A DNA stretch of 7,812 nt, taken from positions 1 to 7,812 of the forward strand of contig JADGPV010000044.1 in assembly GCA_017882245.1 (NCBI GenBank). Reading direction: 5' to 3'. Below are positions 1 to 6,112 of this stretch, in pieces. Origin of the DNA: Bacteroidales bacterium (GTDB lineage Bacteria; Bacteroidota; Bacteroidia; Bacteroidales; VadinHA17). Under the pieces are notes generated by a model that made no database searches, was not told where the DNA came from, and saw nothing but the letters and a program-made list of their open reading frames with translations. Positions within the stretch are counted from its first letter, which is position 1. Each line of letters begins with the position of its first letter. A program made the position numbers and the translations under genes.

Positions 1-497
1 ATAAGGGTGACCCGGGAGATGCGGCGTTGGATACAGATAATCAAAATCTTTCCTATGATATTGAAACAAAAACGCTCACAATAGAGGATGGCAATCATGT
101 ACGCCTTGATTCAATTGTAGCTTTCAGGGCAAGAAATCTAATTTCCGATATTGCACCACAGATTTCAGATGTCACCATGACTTATGACACTCCGGATCTA
201 AGCGTTGGAGGAGGTTTTAATGCAGGGACAGGCGTGTTCACGGCCCCTGCTGATGGAATTTATACATTCAATGTATCCTATTATGCTGATGGTGCTGGTG
301 GTTCAAGGGAGGTTTCTATCTATGTCAATTCTGCCCCGTATGAAAAGATTGAAGTTGAAATTACCTCCGGGACTACCATAACTGTAAGATCAGTCACAAT
401 CAGGTTAAGTAAAGGCAATACCGTTAGTGTTGTCATATATACAGGAACTGCCACCCAGACCGGCACTGGGTCATTTGCCGGGTATAAGGTAAATTAG
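1..497 (+). CDS. Collagen-like / C1q-domain protein, C-terminal part (5' truncated)
   Basis: The reading frame is open through the left edge (first full codon at base 3), so this is the last 164 residues of a longer protein; a TTG at 27 in the same frame is not a real start. The first visible residues, KGDPGDAA, fit Gly-X-Y collagen-like repeats. A linker of about 30 residues follows (DNQNLSYDIETKTLTIEDGN), resembling the 'DNQTLSL...ISNGN' linkers common in Bacteroidota surface proteins. The rest, about residues 52-164, reads as a C1q/TNF-like jelly-roll: the core FNAGTGVFTAPADGIYTF matches the C1q pattern of a T/G-x-F-x-A/C-P-x-x-G-x-Y-x-F strand, and the chain ends on a typical final strand, SFAGYKV. 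Such proteins are usually exported, trimeric and surface-exposed, but the export signal would lie outside the window. A phage-tail-fibre-like adhesin is an alternative. The domain call is strong; the role and ligand are unknown. Confidence 0.8.
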   Translation, partial: KGDPGDAALDTDNQNLSYDIETKTLTIEDGNHVRLDSIVAFRARNLISDIAPQISDVTMTYDTPDLSVGGGFNAGTGVFTAPADGIYTFNVSYYADGAGGSREVSIYVNSAPYEKIEVEITSGTTITVRSVTIRLSKGNTVSVVIYTGTATQTGTGSFAGYKVN

Positions 498-509
498 GTC
501 TGAAAGTCC

Positions 510-527
510 AAAGGTCAGTTGCCTTTT
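510..527 (+). terminator. Possible weak hairpin terminator after the C1q gene
   Basis: AAAGG (510-514) pairs with CCTTT (522-526) across a 7-nt loop and is followed by one more T. It lies 13 nt past the stop of the C1q gene. The stem is only 5 bp and the T run is short, so this is a weak candidate; no better terminator is visible before 570. Confidence 0.25.
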
Positions 528-545
528 ACCGGTTCTGACTTCTGA

Positions 546-566
546 TGTTCAATTGTTCAACTGTTC
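546..566. repeat. 8-bp tandem repeat TGTTCAA(T/C), about 2.6 units
   Basis: TGTTCAAT (546-553), TGTTCAAC (554-561) and TGTTC (562-566) follow one another without a gap. It is a short microsatellite-like array in the gene-free region between the C1q gene and prfB. No function is evident. Confidence 0.75.
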
Positions 567-570
567 TTTA

Positions 571-583
571 ACCTCTACGAGGT
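571..583. repeat. CTACG-centred hairpin 1
   Basis: ACCTC (571-575) is the exact reverse complement of GAGGT (579-583), with TAC as the loop. It is the first of four small palindromes in 160 bases that all have the central pentamer CTACG but unrelated arms. It has no following T run, so it does not look like a rho-independent terminator. Confidence 0.7.
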
Positions 584-624
584 ACCATAATTTCTCACAA
601 CGTCCAACCTTCTACAATACTTTA

Positions 625-637
625 TGCGCTACGCGCA
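625..637. repeat. CTACG-centred hairpin 2
   Basis: TGCGC (625-629) pairs perfectly with GCGCA (633-637) around the loop TAC. The loop and closing pair are the same as in the other three hairpins, while the stem is GC-rich and different in sequence. Confidence 0.7.
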
Positions 638-647
638 ATGGCTCTTA

Positions 648-670
648 TTTGATCATCTACGAAGATCAAA
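648..670. repeat. CTACG-centred hairpin 3
   Basis: The arm TTTGATC (648-654) pairs with GATCAAA (664-670). After an A·A mismatch, TC/GA closes the TAC loop at 658-660. The 18-nt core GATCATCTACGAAGATCA (651-668) matches the core of hairpin 4 at 17 of 18 positions, so these two look like copies of one element. Confidence 0.75.
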
Positions 671-691
671 CCTGAACGCCATATTTATTTT

Positions 692-729
692 CCCACAATA
701 ATCAGATCATCTACGATGATCATTGTGGG
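692..729. repeat. CTACG-centred hairpin 4 (long, bulged)
   Basis: An outer stem CCCACAAT (692-699) / ATTGTGGG (722-729) and an inner stem GATCATC (705-711) / GATGATC (715-721) enclose the loop TAC (712-714). Fifteen base pairs form in total, with a one-sided 5-nt bulge AATCA at 700-704. This is the strongest structure in the gene-free region. There is no T tract on the + strand after it. An extra half-arm, GATGATC, recurs at 754-760. Confidence 0.8.
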
Positions 730-799
730 CCAACCCCGATCCGTCCAATAAATGATGATCCCGCGGCTTGTGTGTCGCTACAAGTTACCTGTCAGCACG

Positions 800-855
800 A
801 TCTCCCGTTCTCCCATTCTTCCCTTCTCCCCTTCTTCCCTTCTCCCGCTCTCCCA
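800..855. repeat. Polypyrimidine octamer array, 7 units of TTCTCCC(N)
   Basis: Seven successive 8-bp units fit with no gap: ATCTCCCG, TTCTCCCA, TTCTTCCC, TTCTCCCC, TTCTTCCC, TTCTCCCG, CTCTCCCA. Units differ mainly at positions 1, 5 and 8. The + strand is nearly all pyrimidine, so the tract has strong strand asymmetry and could form unusual (triplex-like) DNA. It lies about 40 bp upstream of the prfB -7 box. Confidence 0.8.
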
Positions 856-889
856 TGCTCCTTGCCCCCTACCGCATGCTCCATGCTTT
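855..889. repeat. Heptamer array related to ATGCTCC, 5 units
   Basis: Directly after the octamers the period changes to 7: ATGCTCC, TTGCCCC, CTACCGC, ATGCTCC, ATGCTTT. Two units are identical and two more share much of the pattern. The array runs up to 5 bp before the prfB promoter -7 box, so the -33 region of that promoter falls inside it. Confidence 0.6.
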
Positions 890-893
890 TTCG

Positions 894-901
894 TATCTTT
901 G
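894..901 (+). promoter_or_regulatory. Bacteroidota-type -7 promoter box (TATCTTTG) for prfB
   Basis: TATCTTTG fits the Bacteroidota primary-sigma -7 consensus TAnnTTTG exactly. It ends 17 bp before the ATG at 919, so a transcript starting a few bases downstream would have a leader of only about 10-15 nt. No convincing -33 TTTG lies at the usual distance; that position is inside the heptamer array. The assignment is inferred from consensus and position. Confidence 0.6.
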
Positions 902-918
902 CCGCAAACAAACCCGCA

Positions 919-2011
919 ATGATAAACAACGACCAGATAAAAGACATTACAGGACGCCGTGATGCGTTGAGGAGGTATCTTTGACATCGACGGCAGACAT
1001 AAAGAGATAAAGGAAAAAGAGGAACTAACAAAAGATCCGGGCTTCTGGAACGACCCGAAAAAAGCCGAGGAGCTGCTGAAAGAGATCTCCTCGGTGAAGA
1101 GCTGGACGAACGCTTTTGAAACTGTCAATACGGCAGTGGAAGACCTGCTGGTACTGTACGATTTCTTTAAGGGGGGAGAGGTAACCGAAGAGGAGATAGA
1201 ACAGCAATATGATAAAGCCCTCACAGAGGTTGAGAAGCTTGAGCTGCGTAATATGCTCAGGCGCGAGGAGGATGAGCTGGGAGCCGTGCTTAAGATCAAC
1301 GCCGGCGCCGGCGGCACGGAGAGCAACGACTGGGCCCAGATGCTCATGAGGATGTACCTCATGTGGGGAGAGAAAAACGGATACAAGATCACTGAAGCAT
1401 ACTTCCAGCCAGGCGATGAGGCAGGGATAAAAACCGTGACCCTCGAGTTTGAGGGAGAGAACGCATACGGCTATCTGAAGAGCGAGAACGGGGTTCACCG
1501 CCTGGTGCGCATCTCGCCGTTCAATGCACAGGGCAAAAGACAGACCACCTTCGCCTCAGTCTTCGTGGCACCTCTGGTCAACGACGACATCATTATTGAG
1601 ATAAATCCCAATGACATAACCTGGGAGACCTTCCGCTCATCAGGCGCAGGCGGCCAGAACGTCAACAAGGTTGAGACTGCAGTACGGCTGCGCCATGCCC
1701 CTACAGGCCTCGTCATTGAAAACCAGGAGTCACGCTCGCAGGGACAGAACAAGGAGAATGCCCTCCGTCTTCTGAGATCGAGCCTCTATGAAATGGAGCT
1801 GAGAAAGAGGATGGAAGAACAGGCAAAGGTCGAAGGCTCAAAGAAAAAAATCGAGTGGGGATCACAGATCCGTTCTTACACACTACACCCTTATAAGCTC
1901 GTTAAGGACCTGCGCACGGGCTATGAGACCGGCAATGCCCAGGCTGTCCTTGACGGCAACCTCGATGAATTCATCAAGGCCTATCTCATGGAGTTCGGGG
2001 GAACCCAGTAG
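919..2011 (+). CDS. prfB: Peptide chain release factor 2, with programmed +1 frameshift
   Basis: RF2 reads UGA and UAA stop codons in the ribosomal A site and triggers release of the finished protein. The gene is read as 919-981 joined to 983-2011, skipping T982, which gives 363 residues (E. coli RF2 has 365). Frame 1 gives 21 codons from ATG 919 (MINNDQIKDI...RRYL) and then in-frame TGA 982-984. The +1 frame continues DIDGRHKEIKEKE. The stop-recognition tripeptide SPF, diagnostic of RF2 (RF1 has PxT), is at residues 199-201. The catalytic GGQ, in SSGAGGQNVNKVET, is at 244-246. Ser240 occupies the position that is the unusual Thr246 in E. coli K-12. The N-terminal helical domain covers about 1-110. 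There is no Shine-Dalgarno sequence before the ATG. Expression is autoregulated by the frameshift. A start at 1094 would lose the N-terminal domain and is wrong. Confidence 0.97.
969..985 (+). promoter_or_regulatory. RF2 programmed +1 frameshift site
   Basis: The site contains AGGAGG (970-975), the 3-nt spacer TAT, the slippery codon CTT (979-981) and the UGA stop (982-984) followed by C. This is the classic prfB recoding signal: the Shine-Dalgarno-like element pairs with 16S rRNA behind the P site, tRNA-Leu slips from CUU to UUU, and UGA-C is a poorly terminating context. When RF2 is scarce the ribosome shifts to GAC and completes the protein; when RF2 is plentiful it stops after 21 residues. 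E. coli has AGGGGG here; this copy has the perfect anti-SD complement. Confidence 0.96.
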
Positions 2012-2083
2012 CGCGTATGACAAAAAGCATGATTCAAGAGCCTGATAACAGGTTTATTTGCAGATCCACGAGCTGTTTGCCTG

Positions 2084-3949
2084 ATGATTAAGAAAGAGAA
2101 ATTGTTCGAAAAATTTCCGCCCGTCTCCACCGACAAGTGGATGGAGAAAGTCACTGCCGATCTTAAGGGTGCTGATTTTAAGAAAAAGCTTGTATGGAAG
2201 ACCCGTGACGGTATCGAGGTCATGCCTTTTTACAGGCAGGAAGACCTTGCCAGGCTTCAGGATAAGGGATTTCTTCCGGGCGATTATCCTTATGTAAGAG
2301 GGGATAAAGTCTCTGATAACGCCTGGCTCATAAGACAGGACGTCACCGTCAGGGATTACCATGAAGCCAACCTCAGGTCACTGGATCTCCTGATGAAGGG
2401 CATCACCTCACTGGGTTTCATCATCGAGGACCCTGAGACAATCAATGTGGAAAATATATCCCTGTTGCTCAATGGAATACACTGTGAGAGCGTGGAACTT
2501 AACTTTGTCTCGGCAGGCAGAGCACGGGAGCTTTTTGCAGCTCTTGAATCAGCACTGTGGGCATCACGCACAGAAATGAACCACGTGCATGGCAGCATCG
2601 CTGCTGACCCGCTGGGCAGGCTCATGGCCAAAGGCAAGTTGTGCGTTTCAGTGGAGGAGGGGCTTGAGTATCTCGCTGACATCGTTGCGGAATCCGAATC
2701 AATACCCGGACTACGGTGTGTTCAGCCTTCGGGTACCCTGTTCAGTAACGCGGGTGCAGGGCCTGCCACTGAGCTGGCATATACTCTGTCACTTGGTAAC
2801 GAATACATGGCATACTTCACTTCGAAAGGCCTCAAACCTGATTATGCAGCTTCTAAGATCGGCTTCAGCTTCGGCATTAGTCCGGACTTTTTTCCTGAGA
2901 TCGCTAAGCTGAGAGCTGCAAGGATGCTATGGGCTATCATAGTGAAAGGATACGGACCGCGCAAAGATGAAAGCACCCTGATGCATGTACATGCAGTCAC
3001 GGGAAGATGGAACAAGACGTTATATGATCCATATGTTAACATGCTCCGTACACAGACCGAAGCGATGTCTGCTGTGATGGGAGGTGCTGACGCCATTACT
3101 ATCGAACCCTTCGACGTCATCTTCAGAGAGCCTGATAATTTTTCTGAACGGATAGCCCGTAACCAGCAGCTGCTGCTTATGGAAGAGTCGCACATGGATA
3201 AGGTGGCGGACCCCGGCGCAGGGTCCTATTATATAGAAGAACTGACATCACTGATAGCCAGGGAGGCATGGAAACTGTTCCTTGAAACGGAAAGCCAAGG
3301 CGGTTTCCTCGCGGCCATGCAGAAAGGTGTTATCCAGAATAGAATAAACACAGTATCAGCATCACGCAAGAGAGATGTCGGGAAGCGCCGTGAGACCCTT
3401 CTCGGTACGAACCAGTATCCTGACTTTAGGGAACAAAATGCTCCGAGGTCTGATACAGGCAGGCTGTTCAATGACGCCAGCCAGTCTCCGGATGACGAGG
3501 TGAAGCGTATCCTTCTGTCCAGAGGGGCTGAAGATTTTGAGAAGCTCAGGCTGGCCACGGATCGTTCAGGCAGGAGACCTCTGGCCTTCATGCTTACTAT
3601 AGGTAACCCGGCTATGCGCAGGGCAAGAGCCCAGTTCTCAACCAACTTCTTTGCCTGTGCGGGATACCAGGTGAAAGACAATAACGGTTTTGAAACAGCT
3701 TCCGAAGGAGTGAAGGCTGCCCTGGAGGCAAAAGCTGACATCATTGTGATATGCAGCTCAGATGATGATTATGCAATCGTGGCTCATGATATTTTCACCC
3801 TTGCTAAGGGAAAAGCTCTTGTCGTTATTGCAGGAAACCCTCCAAATATCGAAGCACTGAAAGCTGAAGGACTGGAACACTTCATCAGTGTGCGTTCGAA
3901 TCTGCTTGAGACACTTCAGATGTTTAACAGGATACTGGGAATAAACTGA
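2084..3949 (+). CDS. mutA: Methylmalonyl-CoA mutase small (beta) subunit
   Basis: This is the non-catalytic partner of MutB in the heterodimeric, adenosylcobalamin-dependent mutase that interconverts succinyl-CoA and methylmalonyl-CoA in the cytoplasm. At 621 residues it has the usual MutA length. The N-terminus (FEKFPPVSTDKWMEKVTADL) and the TIM-barrel part are typical of MutA; the stretch GFSFGISPDFFPEIAKLRAARMLW (about 260-283) parallels LSFFWASGMNFFMEIAKMRAARMLW in MutB. The C-terminal Rossmann-like domain (about 498-621) keeps the cobalamin-domain fold, but where MutB has DGHDRG it reads TIGNPAMRRA (505-514), so the cobalt-ligating His is absent, as known for this subunit. The start ATG lies 72 nt after prfB and has no Shine-Dalgarno sequence. 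TTTATTTG at 2053-2060 misses the TAnnTTTG promoter consensus by one base, so a separate promoter is possible but unproven. mutB follows after 6 nt, which implies co-transcription. Confidence 0.95.
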   Translation: MIKKEKLFEKFPPVSTDKWMEKVTADLKGADFKKKLVWKTRDGIEVMPFYRQEDLARLQDKGFLPGDYPYVRGDKVSDNAWLIRQDVTVRDYHEANLRSLDLLMKGITSLGFIIEDPETINVENISLLLNGIHCESVELNFVSAGRARELFAALESALWASRTEMNHVHGSIAADPLGRLMAKGKLCVSVEEGLEYLADIVAESESIPGLRCVQPSGTLFSNAGAGPATELAYTLSLGNEYMAYFTSKGLKPDYAASKIGFSFGISPDFFPEIAKLRAARMLWAIIVKGYGPRKDESTLMHVHAVTGRWNKTLYDPYVNMLRTQTEAMSAVMGGADAITIEPFDVIFREPDNFSERIARNQQLLLMEESHMDKVADPGAGSYYIEELTSLIAREAWKLFLETESQGGFLAAMQKGVIQNRINTVSASRKRDVGKRRETLLGTNQYPDFREQNAPRSDTGRLFNDASQSPDDEVKRILLSRGAEDFEKLRLATDRSGRRPLAFMLTIGNPAMRRARAQFSTNFFACAGYQVKDNNGFETASEGVKAALEAKADIIVICSSDDDYAIVAHDIFTLAKGKALVVIAGNPPNIEALKAEGLEHFISVRSNLLETLQMFNRILGIN

Positions 3950-3955
3950 CCGGAG

Positions 3956-6112
3956 ATGGCTAAGAGACCAAAATATTCGCAGCATGATCTTGAAAAGGCG
4001 AAACCGCCTTCAAAGAACATTCAGAAGTGGGAGAGGGAGAACAACATTGTCCCTCTTTGGGAGACGCCTGAACATATTCATGTCAAGAGTGTCTATACCG
4101 CGGAAGACCTCCATGGCATGGAGCATCTCGGTTATGCTGCAGGACTGCCGCCATACCTTCGCGGTCCCTATTCAACCATGTACGCAATGATGCCATGGAC
4201 CGTCAGGCAATATGCCGGCTTCTCTACAGCGGAGGAATCAAACGCATTCTACCGGAGAAACATCGCTGCAGGCCAGAAAGGTCTGTCGGTGGCTTTTGAC
4301 CTTGCAACACACCGCGGCTATGACTCTGATCATGAGCGCGTCGTCGGTGATGTAGGTAAAGCCGGGGTGGCGGTCGACTCGGTCCTTGATATGAAAATAC
4401 TCTTTGACCAGATACCTCTGAACCAGATGTCTGTCTCAATGACCATGAACGGCGCCGTGCTTCCTGTGATGGCGTTCTATATCGTCGCAGGACTGGAGCA
4501 GGGAGCAAAGCTCGAAGAGCTGCAGGGTACCATACAGAATGATATTCTGAAGGAGTTCATGGTGCGCAATACATATATCTATCCGCCCACCTTCTCAATG
4601 CGTATTATTGCAGACATCTTCAGATACACTTCTGAGAAGATGCCGAAATTCAATTCCATCTCTATCTCAGGATATCATATGCAGGAGGCCGGTGCCACGG
4701 CAGACATCGAGCTGGCATACACTCTGGCCGATGGGCTTGAGTACCTGCGCACCGGTGTCAATGCCGGTCTTAAGATAGATGATTTTGCCCCTCGCCTCTC
4801 CTTCTTCTGGGCAAGCGGTATGAATTTCTTCATGGAGATAGCCAAGATGAGGGCTGCACGCATGCTCTGGGCTAAGATCGTAAGTGACTTCAATCCTCAA
4901 AATCCGAAGTCGCTTGTACTGCGCACACACACGCAGACCTCAGGATGGAGCCTCACCGAGCAGGACCCCTTCAATAATGTAGGACGTACATGTATCGAGG
5001 CTATGGCTGCTGCCTTCGGACATACGCAGAGCCTCCACACCAACGCTCTTGATGAGGCAATTGCCCTGCCGACAGATTTTTCGGCCAGGATAGCACGAAA
5101 TACCCAGATCTATCTCCAGGAAGAGACAAATATCTGCAAAGCTGTTGACCCGTGGGCTGGATCGTATTATGTTGAGACGCTTACTGATGAGATTACGCAC
5201 AAGGCCTGGGAGCTTTTAAAGGAGGTTGAGGAACTTGGCGGGATGGCGAAAGCCATTGAGTCGGGAATACCCAAGATGAGGATCGAAGCGGCTGCGGCCA
5301 GGTTGCAGGCCAAAATTGACTCGGGAGCCCAGACCATTGTCGGCATAAATAAATATCGTCTTGATAAAGAGGACCCTCTGGAGATACTTGAGGTGGATAA
5401 TACCGCTGTACGTGATGCTCAGCTGAAAAGGCTTGAGCAACTCAGGGCTTCACGTAATGAGGAAGAGTGCCAGAAGTCTCTGGACGCCATAACAAGAGCT
5501 GCTCAGACGGGCGAGGGTAACCTCCTTGAACTGGCTGTGGATGCGGCATCAAAGAGAGCCACCCTCGGTGAAATATCGTATGCATGTGAAAAAATAGCAG
5601 GGAGATATAAAGCTGTGATAAGAACAATTTCAGGAGTGTATTCATCAGAGTATAAGTCTGACTCTGATTTTGTGGAAGCTAAAGCTATGGCTGCAGAGTT
5701 TGCTGCCAAAGCCGGTCGTCAGCCCCGCATTATGATTGCCAAAATGGGGCAGGACGGTCACGACCGCGGTGCCAAGGTCATATCAACAGGTTATGCAGAC
5801 ATCGGGTTTGATGTTGATATCGGACCGCTGTTCCAGACCCCTGCTGAAGCAGCACGGCAGGCTGTCGAAAACGATGTACACCTGCTTGGTGTTTCAAGCC
5901 TGGCGGCCGGACATAAGACGTTGATACCGCAGGTAATAGGCGAACTGAAGAAGCTGGGCCGCGATGACATTCTTGTCATAGCAGGCGGAGTCATCCCTGC
6001 ACAGGATTATCAGTTCCTGTATGATGCCGGTGTGGCAGCGATTTTCGGTCCGGGTACGTCAGTAGCCAAAACAGCAAAACAGATACTTTCAATATTACTT
6101 CAGACCATATGA
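3956..6112 (+). CDS. mutB: Methylmalonyl-CoA mutase large (alpha) catalytic subunit
   Basis: This subunit carries the active site and coenzyme B12 of methylmalonyl-CoA mutase, linking succinyl-CoA to (R)-methylmalonyl-CoA for propionate formation or use. It has 718 residues, the normal family length. The TIM barrel contains RGPYSTMYAMMPWTVRQYAG (69-88, with the tyrosine equivalent to catalytic Tyr89 of the Propionibacterium enzyme), FDLATHRGYDSD, MVRNTYIYPP (Arg204, equivalent to Arg207) and SGYHMQEAGATADIELAYT (His241, equivalent to His244). The C-terminal B12 domain (about 588-718) has DGHDRG at 600-605, with His602 as the lower cobalt ligand, plus GVSSLAAGH (645-653) and AGGVIPAQD (676-684). 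Together these indicate base-off/His-on cobalamin binding. GGAG sits directly against the ATG, too close to be an ordinary Shine-Dalgarno site. The stop overlaps the next start (ATGA). The epimerase and the MeaB-type G-protein chaperone that often accompany this enzyme are not in the window. Confidence 0.98.
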   Translation: MAKRPKYSQHDLEKAKPPSKNIQKWERENNIVPLWETPEHIHVKSVYTAEDLHGMEHLGYAAGLPPYLRGPYSTMYAMMPWTVRQYAGFSTAEESNAFYRRNIAAGQKGLSVAFDLATHRGYDSDHERVVGDVGKAGVAVDSVLDMKILFDQIPLNQMSVSMTMNGAVLPVMAFYIVAGLEQGAKLEELQGTIQNDILKEFMVRNTYIYPPTFSMRIIADIFRYTSEKMPKFNSISISGYHMQEAGATADIELAYTLADGLEYLRTGVNAGLKIDDFAPRLSFFWASGMNFFMEIAKMRAARMLWAKIVSDFNPQNPKSLVLRTHTQTSGWSLTEQDPFNNVGRTCIEAMAAAFGHTQSLHTNALDEAIALPTDFSARIARNTQIYLQEETNICKAVDPWAGSYYVETLTDEITHKAWELLKEVEELGGMAKAIESGIPKMRIEAAAARLQAKIDSGAQTIVGINKYRLDKEDPLEILEVDNTAVRDAQLKRLEQLRASRNEEECQKSLDAITRAAQTGEGNLLELAVDAASKRATLGEISYACEKIAGRYKAVIRTISGVYSSEYKSDSDFVEAKAMAAEFAAKAGRQPRIMIAKMGQDGHDRGAKVISTGYADIGFDVDIGPLFQTPAEAARQAVENDVHLLGVSSLAAGHKTLIPQVIGELKKLGRDDILVIAGGVIPAQDYQFLYDAGVAAIFGPGTSVAKTAKQILSILLQTI

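Larger units (their letters stand above)
498..918. other. Gene-free region rich in small repeats and hairpins
   Basis: No convincing gene lies in these 421 bases on either strand; the reading frames here are low-complexity shadows of the C/T-rich tract. The region holds the separately listed octamer repeat, four CTACG hairpins, the octamer and heptamer arrays, and the prfB promoter. In the remaining stretches (584-620, 671-691, 730-799) I see no clear motif. Base use is patchy, AT-rich on the left and almost pure pyrimidine on the right, quite unlike the flanking genes. Confidence 0.75.

Noticed and set aside
208..222. AGGAGG followed at a good distance by ATG at 220
   Set aside because: The AGGAGG encodes Gly-Gly residues of the C1q domain, and the ATG opens an out-of-frame reading frame of about 50 codons with no recognisable product.
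571..729. CTACG hairpins as a CRISPR array or rho-independent terminators
   Set aside because: The units differ in arm sequence, spacing is irregular, no uniform spacers exist and no T tracts follow the stems.
571..729. CTACG hairpins as UNCG-type (C-UACG-G) tetraloops
   Set aside because: In all four the base after CTACG is not a G that could close a UACG tetraloop on C, and the arms pair only if TAC is treated as a three-base loop.
768..984. Short + strand frames across the C/T-rich tract
   Set aside because: They consist of repeat-derived Pro/Ser/Leu sequence. Only the last 21 codons of one of them, from 919, are real: the first part of prfB.
778..1392. 204-residue reading frame on the - strand
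   Set aside because: It overlaps prfB, and its product is a serine-rich low-complexity chain derived from the antisense of prfB and from the polypyrimidine array. It has no recognisable domain.
2017..2091. 24-codon frame from ATG 2017 whose TAA overlaps the start of mutA
   Set aside because: It could be a coupling leader peptide, but there is no ribosome-binding signal, no recognisable composition and no sign of conservation that I can see. Chance is likely in a 72-nt gap.
2498..2506. TAACTTTG, a match to the -7 promoter consensus inside mutA
   Set aside because: It lies in coding sequence, well inside the gene and far from any start. A 6-base match is expected by chance in a window of this size.
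4224..5994. Several 60-100-residue frames on the - strand within mutB
   Set aside because: They are antisense shadows of a gene with strong conserved motifs throughout, and none has a recognisable domain.
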